Of a DNA stretch of 19,628 nucleotides, positions 7,084-16,012 are shown in pieces. The DNA is from CALODL01 sp942492115. Its GTDB lineage: Bacteria > Planctomycetota > Phycisphaerae > UBA1845 > CAIVHJ01. The position numbers and the translations under genes were made by a program. Every line of letters begins with the position of its first letter. The first letter of the stretch is position 1. The notes below the pieces were generated by a model. The model did not search any database, was not told the origin of the DNA, and worked only from the letters and a program-made list of their open reading frames with translations. The stretch lies in assembly GCA_942492115.1 (NCBI GenBank), contig CALODL010000019.1, forward strand, positions 1-19,628, in the 5' to 3' direction.

Positions 7084-8484
7084 TCATTGGCCCAACAACA
7101 ACAACCCGCAAGCAAACACGGGCCCACTTGCCAGCATGAGTACGGCGCAATAGCCCATGAATGATCGCACATCGACGCGGGTCATGCCCATGAGCGGGAT
7201 GGCCCAGAACGGTTGGATCATGTTGGTCCACTGGTCGCCGTAGGAAATGGCCATGACTGTTGCGCCGAGCGGTGCACCCAGTTGGTCGGCGCCGGCCAGC
7301 ATGATCGGGCCCTGAACGATCCACTGCCCGCCCCCTGACGGAACCATCAAATTGACCAGCGCGGCACTGCCGAAGCACGCCAGGGCAAAAGCGGATTCTT
7401 CGGACAGGCCCAGCGCCGTGGCCGAGGTCGCTCCGACGGTGGCCCATTCGGTCAACCGGGCGGTCAATCCGGCCCCATTCATGACCGCCAGAATACCGGC
7501 GTAGATGGGGAACTGAATGATGATACCCACGACGGCCTGACCGCCCTGGGCCACGGCGGCCACATAAGACAACAGACTGCCATGCAGGGTCAGACCAAGT
7601 GCCAGAAACGTCGTGTTAACGAAGTTGATGTCCACGGCGGCCCAGCCCTCGGCGCGGATGTCGCCGACCAGTGCGATGGCGCACACGGTGCTCACGACAC
7701 AGGGAACGATCCGACTCCCGTCCAGGCGCCCGGCGAATGTGGGCGAAGGGCGATCGGGGTCCACGGGTTCCGCGGGTGTAACCTCAACGGCGCTGCAGTC
7801 ATCGGGCCGGGCCATCCAGTACAACAGCCCGATCGTCAGGCACGCTACGACACAGGTCGTCACGCCGTTCATCAACGACAATACAGTCTGTTGCAAGCCG
7901 ATGGTGGTCGAGTTCGCTGCGCCTGTGCTCCGGATGAACGTCACGCCCTGGGCGGCCTTGAGTGGCGCCGACCCGGACAGTCCGCCGTGCCAGATCATCA
8001 TGCCGCTGTAAGCCGCGGCGACGAGCAGGCTGGTTTGCGCGTGGATGCCCCGTCGTCCGAGTTGTGTTCGCAACTCCACGGCCAGCAGCCCCGCACCGAC
8101 CAGACCCAGGCCCCAGTTGATCCAACACCCCACACACGAGGCCAATGCGATCACCACCACGGCCCCGCGATTCGTCGAAGCCAGTCCGGCGACTCTCCGC
8201 AGCGCCCGTTGGACCACCGGCGCGCGGGCCAGGCCGAAGCCCGTCAGCAGGACGACACACATTTGCAGTGCAAAGGCCAAAAAGCCGGTCGACCACAAAC
8301 CACCGGCCCACATCGTACACAGCACGTGGCCGCGATCGACGAATCCCAGTGAAGCAAGCGCCGTGTCGGGCCACCACATGCCCGCCAGCAACACGCCAAC
8401 CGACAGCAGACAGGCGAGGGTCAATGGATGCGGGAGATAACTCTGCCCGACCCGGGCACACCATGCGCCAAGTCGCTGCATCAT
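7084..8484 (-). CDS. atoE: AtoE-family short-chain fatty acid transporter
   Basis: A 466-residue polytopic inner-membrane protein, the usual length for the family, thought to import short-chain fatty acids such as acetoacetate, butyrate or propionate. Family landmarks are clear: SYLPHPLTLA near residue 16, a NWGLGLVGAGLL segment (about 123-134), AAYSGMMIWHGGLSGSAPL (about 157-175), QFPIYAGILAVMNGAG, PSGGGQWIVQGPIM and SYGDQWTNMIQPFWAIPLMG near the C-terminus. The start ATG at 8484 overlaps the crotonase stop as ATGA, so the two are coupled; a longer in-frame start at 8568 lies inside that gene and is unlikely. Position at the end of a propionate/acyl-CoA cluster fits substrate uptake. The exact substrate is not readable from sequence. 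Confidence 0.9.
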   Translation of the reverse strand: MMQRLGAWCARVGQSYLPHPLTLACLLSVGVLLAGMWWPDTALASLGFVDRGHVLCTMWAGGLWSTGFLAFALQMCVVLLTGFGLARAPVVQRALRRVAGLASTNRGAVVVIALASCVGCWINWGLGLVGAGLLAVELRTQLGRRGIHAQTSLLVAAAYSGMMIWHGGLSGSAPLKAAQGVTFIRSTGAANSTTIGLQQTVLSLMNGVTTCVVACLTIGLLYWMARPDDCSAVEVTPAEPVDPDRPSPTFAGRLDGSRIVPCVVSTVCAIALVGDIRAEGWAAVDINFVNTTFLALGLTLHGSLLSYVAAVAQGGQAVVGIIIQFPIYAGILAVMNGAGLTARLTEWATVGATSATALGLSEESAFALACFGSAALVNLMVPSGGGQWIVQGPIMLAGADQLGAPLGATVMAISYGDQWTNMIQPFWAIPLMGMTRVDVRSFMGYCAVLMLASGPVFACGLLLLGQ

Positions 8485-9182
8485 GTGCCCTCGGGCATCT
8501 TGTCGAAATTGGCCCCGGCCCGCGCCACGAACAGAGGCGGAATATCTTCGTCGAGGCGCATCAACCACCGCTTGGTTTGAGTCACGACCTCGACAGGATT
8601 GTCCAGCAGGCGATGGGCACGCTCCTCAGCCACACTGAGCAGTTGATCCGGCTCGACCAGTTCATCGACCAGCCCCAGGGCCAGTGCGCGGTCGGCATTG
8701 ATCAAGTGACCATCGACCATCAGATGACGCAAGACGCGCGGAGCGAGTTGCCGCGCCAGCGTCTTGACGATCACGCCAGGGAATACGCCGCGACGGACAC
8801 CCGGCAGTCCGAAGCGGGCCCGTTCGTTGGCCACGGCGACATCACTGCACGCCACCATGGCGAAGCCGCCGGCTACGGCATCTCCGTTGACCGCGACCAA
8901 CAGGCCCTTGGGGAACTGTTCGAGCGCGGTGAGCAATTCACCGAAGCGGCACACGAGCCGGTCGGCGTCCGCGCGCATCTCGGCCAGGTCCAGACCGGCT
9001 GAAAACGCCGTCTCTCTGCCGGTCAGAACGAGCACTCGGGTGCGCTTGTCTTCGGCTGCGGTGTTCAACGCGGCCAGCAGTTGGTCGATCAGGTCATGCG
9101 TCAACGCATTCCGTTGCTCGGGGCGGTTGAGCGTAAGCGTGAGCACGCCCGCACAAGCCGTGTGTATGAGTGTTTCGGTCAT
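8481..9182 (-). CDS. Enoyl-CoA hydratase/isomerase (crotonase) family protein lacking both hydratase glutamates
   Basis: About 233 residues with the crotonase fold. The two oxyanion-hole segments are present: AFSAGLD (about 59-65) and GDAVAGGFAM (about 100-109), so an acyl-CoA thioester probably binds. The usual catalytic pair is not seen. The Glu of the PE(v/i) motif is Gly (LPGVRRGVFPG, Gly128), and the second Glu, which in hydratases precedes the 'LTGD' turn, aligns with His (VLRHLMVDGH). A standard 2-enoyl-CoA hydratase role is therefore doubtful; isomerase, hydrolase or decarboxylase chemistry is possible. An ATG nine bases upstream (9191) is an alternative start, and neither has a clear ribosome site. 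About 230 bases without any recognised feature separate it from the GH130 gene upstream. Confidence 0.88.
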   Translation of the reverse strand: MTETLIHTACAGVLTLTLNRPEQRNALTHDLIDQLLAALNTAAEDKRTRVLVLTGRETAFSAGLDLAEMRADADRLVCRFGELLTALEQFPKGLLVAVNGDAVAGGFAMVACSDVAVANERARFGLPGVRRGVFPGVIVKTLARQLAPRVLRHLMVDGHLINADRALALGLVDELVEPDQLLSVAEERAHRLLDNPVEVVTQTKRWLMRLDEDIPPLFVARAGANFDKMPEGT

Positions 9183-9411
9183 GCCGCGCATGATACGACG
9201 ACGAGCTTACGCATACCAGCGGGAGACCGGACTCCGCGTGCCGACAGATCTGCCAGAAAAAGCAGATCGATCCTGCGCCGACGAGCGGCCTCGGGATCTG
9301 CGACCAGGCCCGCGCGCGTTCGATGGCCAGGGCGATCCCAACTTCACCGTATCTGATTCAGCGGACCCGCTTGGCGTGCATGGATTCGGCGAGATCGAAA
9401 GAGTCCGGGCG

Positions 9412-10359
9412 CTACAGCGGACTGCAGCTGCTGATGATCTCATCGACCGGGGCGTAGCCCACGCAGATGCAGGTATCGGCGGCGCCGTAGTAGACCTTCA
9501 GCGTTCCATCCTCTTCGGGGATTACACCGCAACTGAACACGACGTTACCGATGTCGCCCACGCGCTCGTAGATCTCGCGCGGCGACAGGATGGGTATCTT
9601 CGTACGGCCGAGCACCCTGGCGGGATCCTCGAGGTCGAGCAGAACGGCGCCGAGTCGATAGATCGGGCCGTGGCTGGTGTCTTTGACACCATGGTAGATT
9701 TCGAGCCACCCCTTGGACGTCTCGATGGGCGGTGCGCCGGCGCCGACGCGCGTGCAATCCCATTGGCCCGAACGCGGGGCCATGACCACCTGGTGATCGC
9801 CCCAGTAGTGCATGTCCATCGAATAACTCACCCAGATGCTGCCGCCCCCGCCCTGCGAACGTTCGAATCTGCAGTACCGGCCATTGATCTTGCGCGGGAA
9901 CAGCGCCGCGTTCTTGGTCACCGGCATCGACATCAGGCCCTTACGTTCGTAGTGCTCGAAATCGGTGGTCGTCACCAGGGCCACGCACGGCCCGAGGTCG
10001 CCATAGGCGGTGTACATGATGTAGTAGATGCCGTCGAGCAGCGTGATCCGTGGATCCTCAACACCATGATGCTCGTAGCGCGCCATGGGACCGCTCGTCG
10101 CCGGGCTCATCACGGGCTCACGCTCACATCGGAAATTAAAGCCGTCGTCACTGCGCGCGAGGGCGAAGACCGAACGGCCCTCGAGATTCTCGACGCGCAA
10201 CAACAGCAGGTATTCGTCCTTGAACTTGATCGAGGCGGCGTTGAACACCGTATTACACTTGAAACTGATGTCCTCGAGCTCGACGATCGGGTTGTGCTCG
10301 TAACGGTGTATGAGGTCGCGGAATCGGTGCTTTGACACGTGCTCGGCCCTCTTGTGCAT
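9412..10359 (-). CDS. GH130-family glycoside phosphorylase/hydrolase
   Basis: A 315-residue five-bladed beta-propeller enzyme, cytoplasmic (no signal peptide). GH130 members mostly phosphorolyse beta-mannosides such as mannosyl-glucose or mannooligosaccharides; some are hydrolases. Landmarks: RYEHNPI near residue 19, NTVFNAAS (36-43), GVEDPRIT with the candidate catalytic Asp102, KNAALFPRKI (149-158), GAGAPPIE and GWLEIYHGV (206-225), and VYYGAADTCICV (289-300). I chose ATG 10359 because GGGAG lies nine bases upstream and the family begins here; an earlier in-frame ATG (10452) would add 31 low-complexity residues. It is co-oriented with prpC, 174 bases downstream of it, but has no metabolic link to propionate. 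The sugar substrate is undetermined. Confidence 0.9.
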   Translation of the reverse strand: MHKRAEHVSKHRFRDLIHRYEHNPIVELEDISFKCNTVFNAASIKFKDEYLLLLRVENLEGRSVFALARSDDGFNFRCEREPVMSPATSGPMARYEHHGVEDPRITLLDGIYYIMYTAYGDLGPCVALVTTTDFEHYERKGLMSMPVTKNAALFPRKINGRYCRFERSQGGGGSIWVSYSMDMHYWGDHQVVMAPRSGQWDCTRVGAGAPPIETSKGWLEIYHGVKDTSHGPIYRLGAVLLDLEDPARVLGRTKIPILSPREIYERVGDIGNVVFSCGVIPEEDGTLKVYYGAADTCICVGYAPVDEIISSCSPL

Positions 10360-10533
10360 GCGCAGGAACTCCCATCTCGGCGATCGATCGCATAGCTCTA
10401 TCGACCGCCCTCGCCCTCTTTCTGGACTCGATCGACTGGAAGCGTTGGACAATAACCGCTGGCGACCACGACCCGGTGCACGACCCGCGCCAGCGCTGCG
10501 CCTTACGACGCAATCGACTCTGCCAGCAGCCCC

Positions 10534-11655
10534 CTAACCGCGCTGGCCCATGGGTTCGTAGGCTCGGTTCTCCGGCCCGGTATAGCGACTGCGCGGCCTG
10601 ATGATGCGGTTGTTGAAGTGCTGCTCAATGGCGTGAGCCGACCAACCGATGACTCGGCTGGCCACGAACAGCGGCGTGTAGATATCAACCGGCATGTCGA
10701 GCATGAAGTAGGTCAACCCGCATGGATAATCGACGTTTGGATAAATACCCTTTTCCGTATCCATCGTGGTCTTCACCGCATCGTATATTGGCAACCACTT
10801 CTCCTGGTTGCGCGCCTTGGCCAAATTGCGCATCTCGGCCTCGAGAATGCGGGCCCGATGGTCGCCGTTCTTGTATACACGATGGCCAAAACCCATGATC
10901 TTGCGTTTGAGATCGAACGACTCGAGCGTCCACGCGCGCGCCTCCTCGGCGGAGTCGAACTGTCTGAGCATCTCCATGGCCGCTTCATTGGCCCCACCGT
11001 GCAGCGGCCCTTTGAGTGTGCCGATACCGGCAACGACACAGGAAAACAGATCGGTGAGTGTCGACGCGCATACGCGGGCCACGAAAGTACTCGCGTTGTA
11101 CTCGTGTTCCATATAAAGAATGAGGGTCAAATCGAGCACTCGGGTGGCCTCGGCTTCGGGTGCCGTGCCGGTCACCTGATAGAGGAACTGCGCCGCGTGC
11201 GACAAGCCTGGCTTGGGCGCGACCGGTTCCTTGCCATCCTGAAGACGCAAGCGTGCAGCGATCATCCCGGTGATTTGCGCGGCCATGTACATGGCCCGTT
11301 TGCGCCAGGCCGCCTCGTCATCACCGGTAACCGGGTCGAAGTGGGCACAGGCCGACACCCCTGTACGAACGATGTCCATCATGGGCGTGCCCGCGGGAAT
11401 CAGCCGCAGCATGTCGACCAGCGCGTCAGACAAGGGCCGATAGCTCTCGAGCTCTGATGTGAACTTTTTTAGCTGGGCGGCAGTCGGTAGTTCACCATGG
11501 AGCACCAGATAGGCACACTCTTCGAAACTGCCATGGGTCGCCAGGTCCGTCACATCGTATCCACGATAGAACAAGCCATCCTGTTCGACGCTGCACACTG
11601 CGGTCTCGCCGGCGATCACGCCTTCGAGTCCAGGGCTGTAAGTTGCTTCGGTCAT
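10534..11655 (-). CDS. prpC: 2-methylcitrate synthase / citrate synthase
   Basis: The 373-residue length is typical of the short citrate-synthase type that includes PrpC, which condenses propionyl-CoA with oxaloacetate to 2-methylcitrate. Visible features: GLEGVIAGETAV and YRGYD at the N-terminus, MEHEYNASTF with His184, GPLHGGANE with His219, MGFGHRVYK with His258 and PNVDYPCG with catalytic Asp309, so the His/His/Asp active site is complete. It starts at ATG 11655, overlapping the prpB stop as ATGA, with AGGAGA (11663-11668) seven bases upstream. Assignment to methylcitrate rather than citrate synthase rests mostly on its prpB and prpD neighbours; such enzymes often use both acyl-CoAs. Confidence 0.93.
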   Translation of the reverse strand: MTEATYSPGLEGVIAGETAVCSVEQDGLFYRGYDVTDLATHGSFEECAYLVLHGELPTAAQLKKFTSELESYRPLSDALVDMLRLIPAGTPMMDIVRTGVSACAHFDPVTGDDEAAWRKRAMYMAAQITGMIAARLRLQDGKEPVAPKPGLSHAAQFLYQVTGTAPEAEATRVLDLTLILYMEHEYNASTFVARVCASTLTDLFSCVVAGIGTLKGPLHGGANEAAMEMLRQFDSAEEARAWTLESFDLKRKIMGFGHRVYKNGDHRARILEAEMRNLAKARNQEKWLPIYDAVKTTMDTEKGIYPNVDYPCGLTYFMLDMPVDIYTPLFVASRVIGWSAHAIEQHFNNRIIRPRSRYTGPENRAYEPMGQRG

Positions 11656-12542
11656 GGGGTGCTCTCCTTGGGTGCATCGGGCGTCGCCACGTCGTAGCCC
11701 AGCAGATCGTACAATTCACGGCGCGTCTGCATCCGTTCGACCCACCCGGCCTGGGTGCCGGCAGCCTTGAGGTCGCGCAACGCAGAGGTCACCGCATGCA
11801 TGGTGATGCGCTGCAGCGTCACCGGAAAGATGATCAAGCGGTAGCCGATCGCCTGTAATTCATCAACGGACATCAACGGGGTACGCCCGAACTCTGTCAT
11901 ATTGGCCAATAGAATGGTCGGCACATCGCGTGCGAAGCGTTCGAGCTCCTCGCGCGTCTTCAGCGCTTCCGGGAATATTGCGTCGGCACCTGCTTCGAGA
12001 TACTTGTGAGCTCGACTCACGGCCTCGTCATAGCCGACCACGCCGTTGGCATCGGTGCGCGCGATCAGGAGGAACTCCGGATCGGCCTTGGCGGCTGCCG
12101 CCGCTGCAACCTTGGTGCAAAACTCCTCGGTGGGCACCAGCTTCTTGTCACTGAGGTGCCCGCATCGTTTGGGGAATTCCTGGTCCTCGAGGTGAATGCC
12201 GCTGACACCGGAAGACTCCAGTTCACGGACGGTTCGGGCGGCGTTCTCCGGCGCATCACCGAAACCCGTATCGGCATCCATGATCACCGGAAGTGTCGAC
12301 ACTGCGGTCACGGCCGCCGCATGGTTGCGCGCCTCCGACAGTGTCGTCAGGCCGATGTCCGGCACGCCTCCCACACTGTTGGCCAGAACGGCCCCCGACA
12401 AATAGATACCGGCAAAACCAGCCTGCTCGATGGCCCGCGCGGTCAGCGCGTTCGTCGCACCAGGCAGGGCCACTGTGCCCTGTTCGAGGGCAGCTCGCAG
12501 TTGCCGAGTGCGCTTGGGATTGCGTACGTAGTAGTCGGCCAT
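11652..12542 (-). CDS. prpB: 2-methylisocitrate lyase
   Basis: A 296-residue member of the isocitrate lyase/PEP mutase superfamily that splits 2-methylisocitrate to pyruvate and succinate, the last step of the methylcitrate cycle. The catalytic loop reads PKRCGHLSDKKLV with Cys127 (KRCGH is the PrpB form, KKCGH the isocitrate lyase form). Other family features are the metal site MDADTGFGD (88-96), IHLEDQ (116-121), LLIARTDA (158-165) and NMTEFGRTPL (214-223). Length and motif order match PrpB well. It begins nine bases after the dehydratase stop and overlaps prpC by four bases, so all three cycle genes appear co-transcribed. Confidence 0.95.
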   Translation of the reverse strand: MADYYVRNPKRTRQLRAALEQGTVALPGATNALTARAIEQAGFAGIYLSGAVLANSVGGVPDIGLTTLSEARNHAAAVTAVSTLPVIMDADTGFGDAPENAARTVRELESSGVSGIHLEDQEFPKRCGHLSDKKLVPTEEFCTKVAAAAAAKADPEFLLIARTDANGVVGYDEAVSRAHKYLEAGADAIFPEALKTREELERFARDVPTILLANMTEFGRTPLMSVDELQAIGYRLIIFPVTLQRITMHAVTSALRDLKAAGTQAGWVERMQTRRELYDLLGYDVATPDAPKESTP

Positions 12543-12551
12543 GCGCAGGTA

Positions 12552-13910
12552 TCACTTCTCCAAAACAGCGAACGCCAGCAATGGCGTAATATCGTCGAGC
12601 GTATCGAGCTTCCAGCTCAGATCGAGGATCATGTCAGCAGTCCCGTCACTGACGACTCCAGCCGCGTTACGTCGGAACTTGGCAACGACCTCGTCGTCGG
12701 TCATCGGGTTCCCGGCATGTCCGCGCGGGAAATCGACGCGTTTGTCGAGACGTGTGCCATCGGCAAGTTCGAATTTCAGATGATTGGGAATCCCTTTCGG
12801 GTAGCCCGCATTCAGCTCGGTATCCTCGTAGATCTTGATCTTGTCGAGCATGGCGAGGTATCTGGGATCACGGATGTTGGCATCAGAAAAGCTCTCGCGC
12901 GTCACGTCCCCTTCGATCAAAGCACACACGACGCAGTAACCCATCGAGTGGTCCGCTGTTTCACGCGACGTGGGTCGCCACTTTTCAGGCTCGCTGCCGA
13001 TGATGCTCACTGCGGCCTCGAAGCTGGCGATCTCAATGCTCTTGATCTCGCGATCGCCGATCTCCGGTCGCAGCTGCAAAGCGGCATCGATGGCTGACTG
13101 CGAGTGGTACTCTGCAGGCCAGAACTTGATGTACGTCTTGTTGATCATCCAGTCATCGCCGGGCGCCATGTCCAACCCGAAGGGCCCATCGACCAGCATG
13201 TTGAAGATACCCTTCGGGCCTTCGAAAATCTCGAACGGTCCGGTCATGCCGCGCCGTGCGAGATCGGCAGCAAAGACGCCGTTGCGGGCCGCGTTGGAAA
13301 ACGCACACGCCTTCCACATCGAGATCTGCCCGGTGCGCGTCTGACGCGTCGGGATGTTACACACGCCGGCTAGCCCCAGCGTGTGAACGAGTTGGTGCTC
13401 GTCCAGATTCCACAGCCAGCCCGACAGCAGTGCACTGCTCAACGCACCGTAGAACACATGGTCCCAACCGTGCTTGCGCAGGCTGGCCGCATCACACAGG
13501 CGACACTGCAACTCGTAACCGATCGCAGCAGCCGTGATCATGTCGCGTCCGTTGCGACCGGCGGCCTGTGCCACTGCCCAGGCAGCCGGAATGTTGTCCG
13601 ACGGGTGGGCGGGCTCGAGACTGAGGTAGGTATCGTTGAAATCGAGATAGCGGACCATAGCTCCGTTGGCGAAAGCGGCATACTCAGCCGGTGTACTGTG
13701 ATGAGTACCGAGGACAGTACCTGCATGCGTGTCGTTGATCGACATCGCCTTGGCCCGAGCGATCGTTGCGGGCTGCGAGCGGTAGGCTCCGAGAGCACAG
13801 CCGATCGAGTCGACGACCCGGCGTTTGACCTCGTGTACGACTGCGGTCGGCAGCGTGTCGAATGTTTGCTGAGTGGTCCATCGAGCGATCTTGTGGGCGA
13901 GTGTTGGCAT
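12552..13910 (-). CDS. prpD: MmgE/PrpD-family 2-methylcitrate dehydratase
   Basis: A 452-residue protein from the chosen ATG, which fits the MmgE/PrpD family (about 450-480 residues). It would dehydrate 2-methylcitrate to 2-methyl-cis-aconitate. Features: PTLAHKIARW start, VDSIGCALGAYRS, the conserved YLDFNDTYLS..HPSDNIPAA segment, GYELQCRLCDAASLRKHGWDH in two adjoining pieces, and KFWPAEYHSQSAIDAAL in the second domain. The start at 13910 was chosen over 13949 because the family begins with this segment and CAGGAG lies 11 bases upstream; it falls six bases after the EtfD stop. The isomerisation to 2-methylisocitrate would need an aconitase, not seen in this window. Confidence 0.92.
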   Translation of the reverse strand: MPTLAHKIARWTTQQTFDTLPTAVVHEVKRRVVDSIGCALGAYRSQPATIARAKAMSINDTHAGTVLGTHHSTPAEYAAFANGAMVRYLDFNDTYLSLEPAHPSDNIPAAWAVAQAAGRNGRDMITAAAIGYELQCRLCDAASLRKHGWDHVFYGALSSALLSGWLWNLDEHQLVHTLGLAGVCNIPTRQTRTGQISMWKACAFSNAARNGVFAADLARRGMTGPFEIFEGPKGIFNMLVDGPFGLDMAPGDDWMINKTYIKFWPAEYHSQSAIDAALQLRPEIGDREIKSIEIASFEAAVSIIGSEPEKWRPTSRETADHSMGYCVVCALIEGDVTRESFSDANIRDPRYLAMLDKIKIYEDTELNAGYPKGIPNHLKFELADGTRLDKRVDFPRGHAGNPMTDDEVVAKFRRNAAGVVSDGTADMILDLSWKLDTLDDITPLLAFAVLEK

Positions 13911-13915
13911 CGGTT

Positions 13916-15997
13916 CTATGACTCCTGGGGCGCGAGCGCCGAGCGACACAGGACCTCGGCGACGTCCAACTGTTCAACTTGTTCACGTTCCACATCGGCA
14001 AGGCCGTCAGTCAACATGCGCATACAGAACGGGCACGCGCTGGCCACGACCTGATGAGCGCTGCCGTCAGAGCGCTGGCCACAACCGTCCACGGCCTGCA
14101 GCAATTGTCCGGTGCGTTCGACGTTGACCCGCGCAGTGCCTTCTTCCTCTTCCTTGAACATCTGGGCACCGCCGGCCCCGCAACACATCCCGCGATCACG
14201 CGTCATCTCGGGCTCTACGACAGTGACACCTGGAATCGATTCGAGGATTTGTCGCGGTGCGTCGTACACCTCATTGTACCGCCCCAGATAGCACGAATCG
14301 TGGTAAGCCACGGTGGCGGCCACTTCACGTTCGGGCTTGATCTTGCCCTGGCGAACGAGGTCGAAGAGAAAATCGGTATGGTGCACGACTTCGAAGTTGC
14401 CGCCGAAGTCCGGGTATTCGTTCTTCAAGCTGTTGAAGCAGTGGGGACAGGTGGTCACGATGCGCTTGACCTCGTAACCGTTGAGTATTTCGCAGTTTTG
14501 TTCTGCAAGCATCTGGAACAAGAACTCGTTGCCCGCACGCCGTGCCGGATCCCCCGTACAGCACTCTTCGAGACCGAGAATCGCAAAATCGACACCGGCA
14601 TGCTGCATGAGCCGGGCGGTCGCGATGGTCACGTTGCGCGCCCGCGCGTCGAACGCAGGAGCACAGCCGACCCAGAACAACACCTGGGCATCAGGTTTGT
14701 CGGCCACGGTCGGGATATCCAGCCCCGCGGTCCATTGCAACCGATCGTCGGCCGGATAGCTCCACGGGTTGCCGCTGGTCTCCAGACCGCGGAACGCGTT
14801 TTGCAGTTCGTCGGGAAACTCGGCCCGTTCCATGACAAGGTTGCGGCGCATGTCGACGATCTTGTCGACGTAGGTGATGAACACCGGGCACTCCTGCTCA
14901 CATGCACGACAGGTCGTGCAGGCCCACAGGACTTCGGGCTTGATCAGGTCTTCGGCGACGAGTGGACGTGGCTCCAGGCGCTCCGCGCCATTGAGCTTCA
15001 TGACCTCGTCCTGGCGACTGTACAGATGGTCGCGCAAATCGACGGTCAGATGCTTAGGGGACAGCATCTTGCCGGTCGACGTCGCAGGACACATGTCGCT
15101 GCAGCGGCCGCACTCGGTGCAGGTATAGAGGTCGAGTACGCCCTTCCAGCCGAACTGGTCGATGGTCGCGATCCCCAGCGTTTCCTCGTTCTCGATTTTG
15201 CCCTCCATGTCGTCGATCTTGGGCAGGCGCCCGGCTGGCTCGAGATTCATGGCGAAGACATTCGGAATCGCCGTAATGATGTGGAAGTGTTTCGAATACG
15301 GCAGCAGGTTGAGGAAGATGAGCACGAGAGCCGAGTGGGTCCAGAAGCCAAGATGCTGAACGACTCTCAGGGCGCCGTCCCCCAGCTGCAGGCCGTCGAG
15401 GGCTTTTCCGACAACGAGGCCGGCATACTCGACCGCGTGAAAGTCGTTGTTCAGTGCCATCGTCGCGCCGTCGTAGACGATGTCGGATACCATCATGGTC
15501 CAAATGATGAACAGGATGATAACCCCTTCGGTGTTGAGCGTCAGACGCGGCAACTTCTTGATGACGCGGTAGTAGAAGAAGATCGATACGCCCGCGATGA
15601 CGAGCAGGGCAAAAGTATCTTTGAAAACCGCATATATGGCCCCCAACGGTTGTGTCGGGGCGAACAGCCACATGTTGAACGTCTCGTCGAACCCGCGACC
15701 CCACAGGATCAGCGAACGCAACAGCAATACACCGAACCCCGAGAACACGATGATGTGTGCAATCCCGGACCAGCGGTAGCGATACATGCGCAGCTGCCCA
15801 AGAGCGTAGCGTACCGTGAGGCTGATCCGATCACCGATGCGGTCGGCGCGATGATCATCAGGACCAATGCGCAACAGCTTCCAGCGGCGCCGCATGGTCC
15901 AGGCAAAAAACCCCAGCGTCGAAACCAGAAGAATTGTCATTCCGATAGGTTGCATAGGCTGTGTCCGATGCGACCCGCGCGGTAGTTGCGCGGGCAT
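13916..15997 (-). CDS. etfD: Membrane Fe-S electron transfer flavoprotein:quinone oxidoreductase (EtfD/EMO type)
   Basis: A 693-residue fusion. Residues about 20-245 hold five or six membrane helices of the NarI type with possible haem-b histidines (His81, His215, His223, His239). Next come two 4Fe-4S clusters: Cys293/296/299/303 (CTECGRCSDMCP) and Cys360/363/366/370 (CTTCRACEQECP). Two CCG domains of heterodisulfide-reductase type follow (ECC at 478-480 with CPHC at 517-520; MCCGAGG at 604-610 with CPFC at 655-658). This is the architecture of mycobacterial EtfD and Geobacter EMO, which move electrons from EtfAB to menaquinone. It lies 15 bases after etfA, supporting that role. Starts at 15955 or 15940 are also possible; no strong ribosome site distinguishes them. 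Confidence 0.88.
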   Translation of the reverse strand: MPAQLPRGSHRTQPMQPIGMTILLVSTLGFFAWTMRRRWKLLRIGPDDHRADRIGDRISLTVRYALGQLRMYRYRWSGIAHIIVFSGFGVLLLRSLILWGRGFDETFNMWLFAPTQPLGAIYAVFKDTFALLVIAGVSIFFYYRVIKKLPRLTLNTEGVIILFIIWTMMVSDIVYDGATMALNNDFHAVEYAGLVVGKALDGLQLGDGALRVVQHLGFWTHSALVLIFLNLLPYSKHFHIITAIPNVFAMNLEPAGRLPKIDDMEGKIENEETLGIATIDQFGWKGVLDLYTCTECGRCSDMCPATSTGKMLSPKHLTVDLRDHLYSRQDEVMKLNGAERLEPRPLVAEDLIKPEVLWACTTCRACEQECPVFITYVDKIVDMRRNLVMERAEFPDELQNAFRGLETSGNPWSYPADDRLQWTAGLDIPTVADKPDAQVLFWVGCAPAFDARARNVTIATARLMQHAGVDFAILGLEECCTGDPARRAGNEFLFQMLAEQNCEILNGYEVKRIVTTCPHCFNSLKNEYPDFGGNFEVVHHTDFLFDLVRQGKIKPEREVAATVAYHDSCYLGRYNEVYDAPRQILESIPGVTVVEPEMTRDRGMCCGAGGAQMFKEEEEGTARVNVERTGQLLQAVDGCGQRSDGSAHQVVASACPFCMRMLTDGLADVEREQVEQLDVAEVLCRSALAPQES

Positions 15998-16012
15998 GGC
16001 GACGGGTTCGAG

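Noticed and set aside
8764..10335. A 523-residue open frame on the plus strand opposite the crotonase and GH130 genes
   Set aside because: It crosses two well-supported minus-strand genes and the gap between them and has no recognisable motif.
13979..15985. A 668-residue open frame on the plus strand opposite etfD
   Set aside because: It is antisense to a protein with four complete Fe-S motifs, has no domains, and follows from high GC codon use on the real strand.
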